The notes: generated from the sequence alone by a model not told the origin. 10,364 bases of DNA from Trueperaceae bacterium (GCA_003567075.1 PXAU01000247.1:1-10364); one strand, 5' to 3'. Positions 1-6,482 are shown, counted from the stretch's first letter. Translations and numbers: made by a program.

Positions 1-781
1 CGACCGGAACGGCGAGCACCATGATCGAAGCGGCCGCAAGCAGGCCCCAGTCGACGAAGTAGACGCCCCGCAGCAATGGGAGCTGCCGCACCGCGACCAT
101 GCGATCGCTGCTGAAGGTGAACACGAGCGCCCAGAAGAAGTCATTCCAAGCCCACATGAACTGCAGCACCGCGACCGAGCCTAGGGCAGGGAGTGCGACG
201 GGCAGGACGATGCGGGCGAACACGGTGAAGTCCGAGGCACCGTCGATGCGGGCGGCCTCCTCGAGCTCGATGGGAATCGTCGAGATGAAGTTGCGCAAGA
301 ACAGGGTGATCCAGGGCAGTGCCCACACCGTATTGACGATCACCAGGGCGGTGAGACTGTCGAGCAACCCGAGGTCACGGAACATGGCGAACAGCGGGAT
401 GATCACCATCTGTGCCGGAATCGTGAGCACCACGACGGTGGTCACGAACAGCAGGTTCTTGAGCGGCAGGCTGAAACGCGCGAACCCGTAGGCACCAAGC
501 GCCCCGACGAACATCGGGATGATGGTGGCCGGCACCGCGACCAGCATGGAGTTGCGCATGCCAACCGAGAGCGGTGCGTCGGGGTGGTTCCAGGCGGAAG
601 AGAAGTTCGCCAGCGTGAGGTTGAACGGATCGAGCCGCCACCAACCGTCGATCAGCTCGCTGAAGGGACGCACCGAGGTCATCGCCAGGCCGAAGAAGGG
701 GATGATCCACAAGAGCGCGATCGTCCAGGCGATGAGGTGGACGAGCAACGTCCCGAGCAGACGCTTGCCACGGGGACTCAC
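1..781 (-). CDS. Carbohydrate ABC transporter permease, MalG type (partial, 3' end cut by window edge)
   Basis: This is the second inner-membrane permease of a binding-protein-dependent sugar-type ABC importer (MalG/UgpE-like, CUT1 group). About 260 codons are present. The family usually runs to 270-290 residues, so only the last 10-30 are missing past base 1. The start is a GTG at 781-779. GGAGG at 787-791 lies 5 bases upstream, and GTG overlaps the stop of the preceding permease gene as GTGA, so the two are translationally coupled. The translation shows several hydrophobic segments and the permease-specific EAA loop, EEAARIDGASDFTVFARIVL followed by PVALP, which docks on the ATPase. The EAA loop fixes the family; the sugar cannot be told from it. 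It works with the permease at 778-1641 and the binding protein at 1738-2955. No ATPase gene is visible here. Confidence 0.9.
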   Translation of the reverse strand, partial: MSPRGKRLLGTLLVHLIAWTIALLWIIPFFGLAMTSVRPFSELIDGWWRLDPFNLTLANFSSAWNHPDAPLSVGMRNSMLVAVPATIIPMFVGALGAYGFARFSLPLKNLLFVTTVVVLTIPAQMVIIPLFAMFRDLGLLDSLTALVIVNTVWALPWITLFLRNFISTIPIELEEAARIDGASDFTVFARIVLPVALPALGSVAVLQFMWAWNDFFWALVFTFSSDRMVAVRQLPLLRGVYFVDWGLLAAASIMVLAVPV

Positions 782-1641
782 CGTCGCCTCCGAAGCATCG
801 GAATCGATACGGTGAGGCTGATGACGCCGAGCAGCACCGCAACGACAGCTGCCTGGTTGAAGTTACCGCGCACGAACGCGAGGTGCCAGATCTCGAGCGC
901 GAGCACCTGGGTCGCGCGGCCGGGACCGCCCATCGTAGCGGCATACACGTAGTCGAAGAGCTTGAGCGCCCAGATGATCGACATGACGACGACGACCACG
1001 GTGATGGGCCTGAGCAAGGGTACGGTGATGCGACCGAAGATCTGCAACTCGTTGGCGCCGTCCACCTTCGCCGCATCGAAGTAGTCCCTCGGGATCGTGC
1101 CCAGCCCCGACGAGTAGAGGACCAAGCTGAAGCCGGTCCACAGCCACACCGAGCCGAAGATGAGCGATAACAGCGCGGTGTCGGGGTAGGCGGTCCAGGT
1201 GCGCGCTGAGCCGCCCAGCAGCACCACGAGTTGGTTGACGATCCCGAGATCGCGCTCGAACAGGAAACGGACGACCAGACCACCCACGGCACCAGGGATG
1301 ACCATGCCCATGAAGATGATCGACTTGATGAACCCGCCGCCTCGCACATTCTGGAGTAGAACGGCCAGTACCAGGCCGAGCAACGCGGTGATCGGAAGAT
1401 GGATGACGATCCAGATGAAGGTGTGCACGAGCGAACCCATCGGGAAGCGCCCCTGCGAGAGGCCGGCCAGGTTCAGCACCCTCCGGTCACTCAGTACCTC
1501 GGCATAGTTCGCCAGCGGAGCGAACTCGCCGGTCGGCAGGAAGAGGCTGAGGCGGATCGTCTGCAACGCCGGGTAGACAGCGAAGGCGAAGACCAGCGCC
1601 AGCGTCGGCAGCACGAAGGTGAACCGCCGTAGGGTCTGCAA
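778..1641 (-). CDS. Carbohydrate ABC transporter permease, MalF/UgpA type
   Basis: This is the first inner-membrane permease of the sugar-type ABC importer and should form a heterodimer with the product of the overlapping downstream gene. The EAA loop is clear about 190 residues in: YFDAAKVDGANELQIFGRIT followed by VPLLRP. An N-terminal membrane segment (LPTLALVFAFAVYPAL) precedes a periplasmic loop and further hydrophobic segments, and the protein ends with a basic RRRR tail. The start is uncertain. A TTG at 1641-1639 follows GGAGG (1646-1650) after only 4 bases and gives 287 residues beginning MQTLRRFTFVLP. A TTG at 1656-1654 gives 292 residues but has no ribosome binding site. I prefer 1641. 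About 96 bases holding a strong hairpin separate it from the binding protein gene. Sugar specificity is unknown; glycerol-3-phosphate or an oligosaccharide is possible. Confidence 0.92.
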   Translation of the reverse strand: MQTLRRFTFVLPTLALVFAFAVYPALQTIRLSLFLPTGEFAPLANYAEVLSDRRVLNLAGLSQGRFPMGSLVHTFIWIVIHLPITALLGLVLAVLLQNVRGGGFIKSIIFMGMVIPGAVGGLVVRFLFERDLGIVNQLVVLLGGSARTWTAYPDTALLSLIFGSVWLWTGFSLVLYSSGLGTIPRDYFDAAKVDGANELQIFGRITVPLLRPITVVVVVMSIIWALKLFDYVYAATMGGPGRATQVLALEIWHLAFVRGNFNQAAVVAVLLGVISLTVSIPMLRRRR

Positions 1642-1681
1642 GGTACCTCCAGGCAAGACGGTGCGCTGTGGTCCGAAGGGC

Positions 1682-1712
1682 CGCCCGGCGGTTCGAGCGC
1701 ACCCGCCGGGCG
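1682..1712 (-). promoter_or_regulatory. Intercistronic hairpin between binding-protein and permease genes
   Basis: Perfect 10-bp inverted repeat: arm CGCCCGGCGG (1682-1691), 11-base loop, arm CCGCCGGGCG (1703-1712). On the minus-strand transcript it begins 26 bases after the stop of the binding protein gene and ends about 40 bases before the permease start. It has no U-tract, so it is not a canonical intrinsic terminator. Similar structures between malE-like and malF-like genes are known to protect the upstream message or cause partial termination, which gives excess binding protein over membrane subunits. That role here is inferred. Confidence 0.6.
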
Positions 1713-1737
1713 ACCAGGGACGATTGCCGTCAGTCCC

Positions 1738-2955
1738 CTACTGGCTTCCTCCCGTCACCCGTTCCCAGGCCTCGCGGACGTTCAGGAGCACGTCGTCGAC
1801 CGCGTCGGGCGCAACCCACAGGAGCTGCAGCTGGTCGAGCAGCGTCTCGCGGAACTCGCCGCCCACCGTGTCGTGCAATCCGGTGAGGAAGACGGCGCCC
1901 TCCATGGCTTCCACCACGCTCTGCTCGGCAGGTGGGTAGAGGTCAGGATCGGTGGCCGGATGGTATGTCGCGATGTGCCCACCCTCTTGCACCTGCAGCC
2001 TCTGGCCCTCGGTAGCGAGCCATGCGGCCAGCTCGATCGCCTCGTCGAGGTGATCGGAGTACGCGTTCACCACCATGTAATCGACCGAGGTGGTGATGCC
2101 GAGGGTGCCGGGGATGGTGAACACCGCAGCGTCGTCAGGGTCATCGATCATGCCGAGGATCCAGGTGCCCATGAAGTAGATCCCGTGATCGCCCCGCCAC
2201 CAGCGCTCGAGCGCCGTCGTCCACTCGAGCGGCTCGGCGAAGTAGCCGGCCTCCAGCATCGGTACCAGCACATCCCGGTAGATCGCGCCGACCAAGTCCC
2301 AGGCGAACTCCGGCGCAACGCCTTGGGCAAGCTCCATCTGGAGCTGCGGCCCGCCGAAGGCCACGAGGAAGTGCTCCGCGGTGTCGGCCAAGGGCCAGCC
2401 CGCCCCGTTGCCGCTCGCGATCGGCGCGTCGATGCCGTCGATCGCCAGCATGGTGTCGAGCAGTTCGATGAACTCGCCCCAGGTCGTGGGGGGCGTCAGG
2501 CCGTGCTCCTCGAAGAACGACACGCGGTAGAAGAAGCCGGGTTTCGGCTTGTGGGTGAACGGCGCGCCGTACACCATCCCTTCGATGGTGCGCGCCTCGA
2601 GCACGCCGGGCGTGAAGTCGTCAGCGTCGAGCACGAGGCGGAGGTCGACGTAGTGCCCGCCGGCGTGCGCTTGCCTCACAAGGCCTGGCTCACCGGCGAA
2701 CATCACGTCGCCCGGCGCCGTCCCGGCTGCCCACTGCGTCGGTAGCAACACCATGTGCTCCTCGATGCGCAGCACCGTGTCGTCGATGGTGATGCCCAAG
2801 GCCTCCTCGGCAGCGCGCAGAACAGGCTCGAACAAGGCCCGCTCTGCCCCTGCCCACGGGTGGACGAGCGTCAAGGTCACCTCGTCCTGGGCCGTTGCGC
2901 TGCCGAGGGGCAGCAAGAACGCCAGCAACAGTAGTCCGAACGATCGTCGTAGCAT
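1738..2955 (-). CDS. ABC transporter extracellular substrate-binding protein (carbohydrate type)
   Basis: This is the extracytoplasmic solute receptor that delivers the substrate to the two downstream permeases. It has 405 residues, normal for the maltose/glycerol-3-phosphate binding-protein family. The signal peptide is MLRRSFGLLLLAFLLPLGSA with cleavage expected after A22 (A-T-A then Q-D-E). RRSF resembles a twin-arginine core, but the very hydrophobic h-region fits Sec better. There is no lipobox cysteine. Family-like stretches are VHPWAG near residue 31, the inter-lobe region around residues 130-165, GIYFMGTWILGMI at 258-270 and SVDYMVVNAYSDHLDEAIEL at 290-309. The start is ATG at 2955-2953, chosen because GAGG lies 8 bases upstream and the signal peptide begins there. 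A longer reading back to 3051 would bury the signal peptide and is rejected. First gene of the operon; ligand unknown. Confidence 0.93.
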   Translation of the reverse strand: MLRRSFGLLLLAFLLPLGSATAQDEVTLTLVHPWAGAERALFEPVLRAAEEALGITIDDTVLRIEEHMVLLPTQWAAGTAPGDVMFAGEPGLVRQAHAGGHYVDLRLVLDADDFTPGVLEARTIEGMVYGAPFTHKPKPGFFYRVSFFEEHGLTPPTTWGEFIELLDTMLAIDGIDAPIASGNGAGWPLADTAEHFLVAFGGPQLQMELAQGVAPEFAWDLVGAIYRDVLVPMLEAGYFAEPLEWTTALERWWRGDHGIYFMGTWILGMIDDPDDAAVFTIPGTLGITTSVDYMVVNAYSDHLDEAIELAAWLATEGQRLQVQEGGHIATYHPATDPDLYPPAEQSVVEAMEGAVFLTGLHDTVGGEFRETLLDQLQLLWVAPDAVDDVLLNVREAWERVTGGSQ

Positions 2956-2980
2956 CGTACGCACCTCGCTCTCTCCGAGG

Positions 2981-2998
2981 CCGCCCCCAACGGGGCGG
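2981..2998 (-). promoter_or_regulatory. GC hairpin in the leader of the binding-protein gene
   Basis: Seven-bp all-GC stem: CCGCCCC (2981-2987), 4-base loop, GGGGCGG (2992-2998). It lies 26 bases before the ATG of the binding protein gene, just upstream of its ribosome binding site (GAGG near 2963-2966). No U-tract follows on either strand. It could stabilise the 5' end of the mRNA or be part of an operator; both roles are inferred. Confidence 0.4.
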
Positions 2999-3047
2999 TC
3001 CTCATCGTGCCGCAAGAGGCACCAGTAGGTCGTGACGGCTCCGCGCG

Positions 3048-3061
3048 CCACGCGAGCGTGG
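3048..3061. promoter_or_regulatory. Palindrome CCACGC-GA-GCGTGG, operator candidate
   Basis: Perfect 6-bp arms around a 2-base centre. It is followed at once by a partly overlapping palindrome CGTGGCCACG (3057-3066) and another CCACG copy at 3067-3071, so half-sites recur. It lies about 95 bases before the sugar-operon start. Sugar operons are often controlled by LacI- or ROK-type repressors that bind such palindromes, but no regulator gene is in view and the assignment is inferred. High GC makes chance palindromes more likely. Confidence 0.3.
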
Positions 3062-3110
3062 CCACGCCACGGAACTGCACGACGGCTGTGCGCCTAGGAA
3101 TCGGACGATG

Positions 3111-3120
3111 TGGTGCACCA
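3111..3120. promoter_or_regulatory. Perfect 10-bp palindrome TGGTGCACCA
   Basis: An uninterrupted self-complementary 10-mer in the divergent intergenic region, about 155 bases from the sugar-operon start and 255 bases from the PHP gene. It could be a dimeric repressor site. It stands alone and is short, so chance occurrence is possible. Confidence 0.2.
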
Positions 3121-3364
3121 TGGCCCTCCACCACTCGGACGCGTTGACTCAGGTTCCACCGTAGACGTGTAGCCCAGAGGCAGTGGTATGCAGCGCAACC
3201 TGCAGCAGCCGACCGACCGTGGGGAAGCGCCACAGGTGGAGCATGCGGCACAGCCGGCGCGTGCAGCGCAGCTGGCGTGCACCGCACCCCTGGCGCTGCG
3301 CGCACCGCTCCGCGAACTCGGGCTGCTCACCACGATGCCCGGCCGCACCAGGACGGTGAAGCGT

Positions 3365-3370
3365 TACCCT
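3365..3370 (+). promoter_or_regulatory. -10 element TACCCT of a leaderless promoter for the PHP phosphatase
   Basis: TACCCT fits TANNNT and ends 5 bases before the GTG start at 3376, so transcription would begin at or next to the start codon. There is no ribosome binding site before the GTG, as expected for leaderless mRNA. No good -35 hexamer is seen at 16-18 bases. The assignment rests on spacing and on the same arrangement at azlC. Confidence 0.5.
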
Positions 3371-3375
3371 GTCCT

Positions 3376-4209
3376 GTGCTCGATCTCCACACGCACCATC
3401 ACCGCTGCGGCCACGCGCTCGGCGACCTCGCCGCGTATGCGCAGGCGGCCAGGCGCTTGGGTCTCGCTGTCCTCGGCCTGAGCGACCACGCACCGCTGCT
3501 GCTCGAGGGGGCACCCGACGAACCCGCACCCGGCATGCACATGCCCGCCTCGGCCTTCGACGGCTATCTCGCCGAAGCCGCCGCGCTCCGCGAGCGCTTC
3601 CGGGGAGAACTCGAGCTGCTCGTCGGGGTCGAGGCCGATTACCTCCCTGGGCGCGAGGCGGCGTATGCCGCCCTGCTCGACGACGCGAGGCTCGATTACG
3701 CGCTCGGGGCGGTGCACTACCTCGATGGCTATCACGTCTACGACCGACGACGCTGGCAGCAACACGACGACGTCGACGCCCTCTACGAGCGCTACCTGGA
3801 GCGGGTGCGCTCGGCCGCGGCTTCGGGGCTGTACGACGTCATGGCCCACATCGACGCCATCAAGGCGCGCGCGCCGCGCCAGCCACGCGATCCGCAGCGG
3901 AGTTGGGACCGGACCGTGGCTGCGCTGCGCCAGGCCGACGTGGCGGTCGAGATCAACACCTCCGGGTACCGCAAGTGCGGCGAACCGTTCCCCGCCTGGG
4001 GCTTGATCGAACGTCTCCACGACGCCGGTGTGCCGCTCACCTTCGGCTCGGACGCGCATGCCCCCGACGAGGTGCACTACGCCTGGACCGAGGTTCGCGA
4101 CGGTCTGCGAGCGCGAGGCATCGAGGAGCTGGTGATCGTGCGCCAACGTCGACGCCACCCCGTCACCCTGGAGGATGCCGCCCTGGAGGAGGTCGTCCAC
4201 GCCCCTTGA
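3376..4209 (+). CDS. hisJ: PHP-family histidinol-phosphatase (HisJ/HisK type)
   Basis: Predicted to remove phosphate from L-histidinol phosphate, the penultimate stage of histidine synthesis, in the cytoplasm with a metal cluster held by PHP-domain motifs. It has 277 residues, usual for the family. In order: H5-T-H7 with HHHRCGHA (8-14), SDHAP (36-40), GVEADY (84-89), GAVHYLDG (111-118), VMAHIDAIK (155-163), EINTSGYRK (192-200) and GSDAHAP (224-230). The GCGHA-like start, HYLDG and the SDAH-P motif separate HisJ/HisK from polymerase-type PHP domains. The start is GTG at 3376, because the metal-binding HTH must lie at the N-terminus and a -10 hexamer sits just before it. An in-frame extension upstream looks noncoding. 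No other his gene is nearby. A related PHP phosphoesterase with another substrate cannot be excluded. Confidence 0.85.
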   Translation: MLDLHTHHHRCGHALGDLAAYAQAARRLGLAVLGLSDHAPLLLEGAPDEPAPGMHMPASAFDGYLAEAAALRERFRGELELLVGVEADYLPGREAAYAALLDDARLDYALGAVHYLDGYHVYDRRRWQQHDDVDALYERYLERVRSAAASGLYDVMAHIDAIKARAPRQPRDPQRSWDRTVAALRQADVAVEINTSGYRKCGEPFPAWGLIERLHDAGVPLTFGSDAHAPDEVHYAWTEVRDGLRARGIEELVIVRQRRRHPVTLEDAALEEVVHAP

Positions 4210-4286
4210 ACCGATCGCCGCGGCGCGAGCATCCGTCGCACCGATCCCCGGAGACTCGTTCGCCAGGCGACGACGGCGTGTCACCA

Positions 4287-4319
4287 CGGGCCGGGACGCA
4301 GCGCGAACGTCCCGGCCCG
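4287..4319. terminator. 12-bp perfect inverted repeat: terminator of the PHP gene and/or operator of azlC
   Basis: Arms CGGGCCGGGACG (4287-4298) and CGTCCCGGCCCG (4308-4319) pair perfectly over 12 bp with a 9-base loop. It starts 78 bases after the PHP stop and ends 5 bases before the azlC -10 (TAGGCT, 4325-4330), so the azlC -35 position falls inside its loop. No U-tract follows. It may end PHP transcription without a U-tract, or be a repressor site over the azlC promoter. Either role is inferred; the repeat itself is plain. Confidence 0.6.
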
Positions 4320-4324
4320 CGCGG

Positions 4325-4330
4325 TAGGCT
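4325..4330 (+). promoter_or_regulatory. -10 element TAGGCT of a leaderless promoter for the azlC operon
   Basis: TAGGCT fits TANNNT and ends 7 bases before the GTG at 4338, so the transcript would begin at the start codon. No ribosome binding site precedes the GTG. The same hexamer stands before fhs. The -35 position (about 4302-4307) has no TTG and lies in the loop of the 12-bp inverted repeat, so an activator may be needed. Confidence 0.55.
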
Positions 4331-4337
4331 CGCGGGC

Positions 4338-5048
4338 GTGCAGGTGCATCGGGCCAGCTTCACCGCCGGCGCGCGCGACATGGCACCCTTGCTGCTGGGC
4401 GCCGCCCCGTTCGGGCTCATCACCGGTGCCAGCGCGGTCGCCGCCGGCATGGCGCCGTTCGACGTGACGTTCATGTCGATGACGGTCTTCGCTGGCGCGG
4501 CGCAGCTCGCGGCGATCGCGCTGATCGGCAGCGGCGCCGCCGCCTGGGTCGTGCTGCTCACCACCGTGATGATCAACCTCCGCCACGTGATGTACTCGGC
4601 CGCGTTGGCGCCGTCGGTGCGCTCCTACTCGCTCGGCGCTCGGGCCGCGATGGGCGCGCTGTTGGTCGACCACGCCTACGCCCTCGCCAGCCTCCGCTTC
4701 GGCCGATCCGACGACGGGCTGAACCGTCGCGATTACCTGCTGGGCCTGGGGTTGCCGTTGTGGGTCACCTGGACCGGCACCACCGCCGTGGGCGCGTACT
4801 TGGGGGCGCAAGTACCACCGGCCTGGCAGCTCGACTTCGCCGTCCCGCTCATGTTCCTGGCGTTGCTCATCCCGTCGATCCGCAACCGGCCCGGCCTGGT
4901 GGCCGCCCTCACCGGCGGCGGCCTGGCGCTGCTACTCGCTGGACTGCCCTACAACCTGGGGCTCATGGTCGGCGCGCTCGCGGGCATCGCCGCCGGTACC
5001 GCGGCCGAGAGTGCCGGCCGAGCCCTGGCGATCCGGGGGCGCGCATGA
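4338..5048 (+). CDS. azlC: AzlC family branched-chain amino acid exporter, large subunit
   Basis: Large membrane subunit of the AzlCD (BrnFE-like) exporter, which expels branched-chain amino acids or analogues from the cytoplasm. It has 236 residues, typical for the family. Recognisable stretches are the N-terminal ARDMAPLLLGAAPFGLITGA, AGAAQLAAIALI (about 55-66), the family signature VMINLRHVMYSAALAP (about 76-91) and the DHAYAL stretch near residue 114, all within hydrophobic helices. The start is GTG at 4338 (VQVHRASF): it places the first helix as in relatives and sits 7 bases after a -10 hexamer; a second GTG at 4344 is possible. It overlaps azlD by 4 bases (ATGA) and leads a five-gene operon. 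Substrate is inferred from the family; exported compounds vary among members. Confidence 0.9.
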   Translation: MQVHRASFTAGARDMAPLLLGAAPFGLITGASAVAAGMAPFDVTFMSMTVFAGAAQLAAIALIGSGAAAWVVLLTTVMINLRHVMYSAALAPSVRSYSLGARAAMGALLVDHAYALASLRFGRSDDGLNRRDYLLGLGLPLWVTWTGTTAVGAYLGAQVPPAWQLDFAVPLMFLALLIPSIRNRPGLVAALTGGGLALLLAGLPYNLGLMVGALAGIAAGTAAESAGRALAIRGRA

Positions 5049-5368
5049 GCCGGCCCGAGATCTGGTGGCTGATCGTCGCCATGGCGCTCCTGACCTTCGC
5101 GCTGCGCGCCTCGTTCCTGCTCGCTGCCGAGCGCCTGCGGCTGCCGCCGCTGCTGCGGCGGGCGCTCACGTACGTGCCGCCGGCGGTGTTGGCGGCCATC
5201 GTGGCGCCGGCCTTGGCGCAACCCTCGGGCACCGCGCTCGGTCCGGTCGACGTGCGGCTCGTGGCGGGCCTGGTGGCGGGGCTGGTGGCGTGGCGGACGC
5301 GCGCCATCGTGGCGACCTTCGCGGTCGGCATGCTGGTGCTGTGGGGTCTGACGTGGCTGGTCGGATGA
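5045..5368 (+). CDS. azlD: AzlD family branched-chain amino acid exporter, small subunit
   Basis: Small membrane partner of AzlC; the two form one exporter in the cytoplasmic membrane. It has 107 residues, the usual AzlD length. Hydrophobic segments run at about 6-27 (IWWLIVAMALLTFALRASFL), 42-60 (YVPPAVLAAIVAPALA), 70-85 and 86-106. The patterns TFALRASF near the N-terminus and LTYVPPAVLAAI fit the family. ATG overlaps the azlC stop as ATGA at 5045-5048, and its own stop overlaps the next start the same way at 5365-5368. Weak ribosome binding (a G-run at 5035-5039) suggests coupling to azlC. A start further upstream in another frame of azlC is rejected. Confidence 0.9.
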   Translation: MSRPEIWWLIVAMALLTFALRASFLLAAERLRLPPLLRRALTYVPPAVLAAIVAPALAQPSGTALGPVDVRLVAGLVAGLVAWRTRAIVATFAVGMLVLWGLTWLVG

Positions 5369-5940
5369 GCCCCGCGCGCTCGCCCAGCCGCCTGCGGAGG
5401 CTGGCGGCCCTGCTGATCGCCTTCGGCAAGGCCGGCCTGTTCGGCTTCGGTGGCGGCCCCGCCTTCATCCCGCTCGTCGAGCGCGAGGTGCTGACCCGGG
5501 GCTGGCTGACCCGCGAGGCGTTCCTCGACGCCCTCGCCTTCGGGAACGCGCTGCCGGGACCGATCACGACGAAACTGGCGGGGTACGTCGGGTACCGCGT
5601 GGCCGGCTGGGCCGGCGCGCTGGCGGCGCTGCTGGGCCTGACGGTGCCCACCATCGTGGCGATGGTGGCGCTGGCGGCGCTGTTCGTGCACTACCAGGAA
5701 GCAGCGGTGGTCGAGCGCTTCCTGACGGGGCTCCGTCCGGTGGTGATCGCGCTGCTGGTGCTGGTCGTGATCGGCTTCGCCCCCAGCGCGTTCCGCTCCC
5801 GCGCCGGCGCCTACGGTAGGGCCTGGCGTTGGGGCCTGGCACTCGTCGCCTTCGCGCTCGCGGTCCTCGCCGACGTGCACCCGGCCGTCTTGATCGTGGC
5901 CGGTGGCGGTCTCGGGCTGCTCCTGGGACGCGACCCATGA
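5365..5940 (+). CDS. chrA: CHR-family (chromate-type) transporter, short form, first of a tandem pair
   Basis: Cytoplasmic-membrane anion transporter of the chromate ion transporter family. Members export chromate; the native anion of many is unknown. It has 191 residues, a single CHR domain, as in the short forms that work as pairs. The hallmark FGFGGGPAFIPLVEREV (about 26-42) is followed by GWLTREAFLDALAFGNALPG and PITTKLAGYVGYRVAG (about 48-83), then a PTIVAM helix and RPVVIALLVLVV. The N-terminus MSPARSPSRLRRLAALL carries four arginines (R5, R9, R11, R12), which should hold it in the cytoplasm. The start is the ATG at 5365 in the ATGA overlap with azlD; no clear ribosome binding site, so coupling is likely. 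The next gene is a close paralog. Confidence 0.87.
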   Translation: MSPARSPSRLRRLAALLIAFGKAGLFGFGGGPAFIPLVEREVLTRGWLTREAFLDALAFGNALPGPITTKLAGYVGYRVAGWAGALAALLGLTVPTIVAMVALAALFVHYQEAAVVERFLTGLRPVVIALLVLVVIGFAPSAFRSRAGAYGRAWRWGLALVAFALAVLADVHPAVLIVAGGGLGLLLGRDP

Positions 5941-6482
5941 GCGAGCTCTGGGAGCTGTTCGTCTCGTTCGCCCGGGCGGGCGTGTTCGGCTTCGGCGGCG
6001 GCCCGTCGATGATCCCGCTCATCCAGGTGGAGGTCGTCGAGCTGCGCGGCTGGCTGAGCCGCGACGCCTTCCTGGACGCCTTCGCCTTCGGAAACGCGCT
6101 GCCTGGACCCATCGCCACCAAGCTCGCCGGTTACGTCGGTTACCAGGTGGCGGGCCCGGTCGGTGCCGCGGTGGGCCTCTTCGCCATCACCGTGCCCACG
6201 ATCCTGGCGATGCTGGCGCTGGCCGGCGCCTACGCCCGCTTCCGCGGCAACCCGCTGGTGCAGCGCTTCCTGGCCGGCGTACGGCCGGTGGTGGTCGCGC
6301 TCCTGGCGCTGGTGGTGTGGGACTTCGCGCCGACGGCGCTGCTGGTGGCGCCTACCTGGTGGGCCAACGCGCCGCTGTGGGCCATCGCGGTCGCCGCCAC
6401 CTGGGTGTCGCTGCGACGCGACCCCCATCCGGCCCTCTTGATCGTCGTGGGCGGCCTGCTGGGCCTGCTCGTGGCACCATGA
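5937..6482 (+). CDS. chrA: CHR-family (chromate-type) transporter, short form, second of a tandem pair
   Basis: Paralogous half-size CHR transporter of 181 residues, expected to pair with the preceding product in the membrane. It shares FGFGGGPSMIPLIQVEV, GWLSRDAFLDAFAFGNALPG and PIATKLAGYVGYQVAG with its neighbour almost position for position, so a tandem duplication is likely. It differs in its charges: the N-terminus MSELWELFVSFARAG is acidic, not arginine-rich. The last loop, SLRRDPHP, is basic where the neighbour has ADVHP, and the preceding loop lacks the RSRAGAYGR seen there. This hints at opposite orientation in the membrane. The ATG is in a 4-base overlap with the first copy (5937-5940), and its stop overlaps mnmH (6479-6482). 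The transported anion is unknown. Confidence 0.87.
   Translation: MSELWELFVSFARAGVFGFGGGPSMIPLIQVEVVELRGWLSRDAFLDAFAFGNALPGPIATKLAGYVGYQVAGPVGAAVGLFAITVPTILAMLALAGAYARFRGNPLVQRFLAGVRPVVVALLALVVWDFAPTALLVAPTWWANAPLWAIAVAATWVSLRRDPHPALLIVVGGLLGLLVAP

Larger units (their letters stand above)
2956..3375. other. Divergent intergenic region (420 bp), no convincing gene
   Basis: This stretch separates the minus-strand sugar-transport operon from the plus-strand PHP phosphatase gene and should hold control sites for both. Short open frames on both strands are rich in Arg, Ala and Ser, have no ribosome binding sites and look like frames of GC-rich noncoding DNA. Structure seen: a GC hairpin at 2981-2998, a palindrome with a 2-base centre at 3048-3061, a perfect palindrome at 3111-3120, an isolated TTGACT at 3144-3149 without a matching -10, and a weak long-loop repeat GCAGCGC (3263-3269) / GCGCTGC (3293-3299). 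I could not place a convincing promoter for the sugar operon. Confidence 0.6.

Noticed and set aside
1873..2745. Long plus-strand open frame (290 codons) opposite the substrate-binding protein gene
   Set aside because: Its product is rich in Arg, His, Gly and Val without domain features; it mirrors the codon bias of the real minus-strand gene, which has a signal peptide and family motifs.
2956..3051. N-terminal extension of the substrate-binding protein to 3051
   Set aside because: It would place 32 residues before a clear signal peptide; the ATG at 2955 has its own ribosome binding site.
3165..3250. A tRNA-like start, GTGTAGCCCAGAGGCAG, in the divergent intergenic region
   Set aside because: The D-arm strands do not pair, no acceptor stem matches at tRNA spacing, and no GGTTCRA T-loop follows.
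3188..3481. Plus-strand 97-codon open frame beginning MQRNLQQPTDRG
   Set aside because: No ribosome binding site or promoter, composition of noncoding GC-rich DNA, and it runs into the well-supported PHP gene in another frame.
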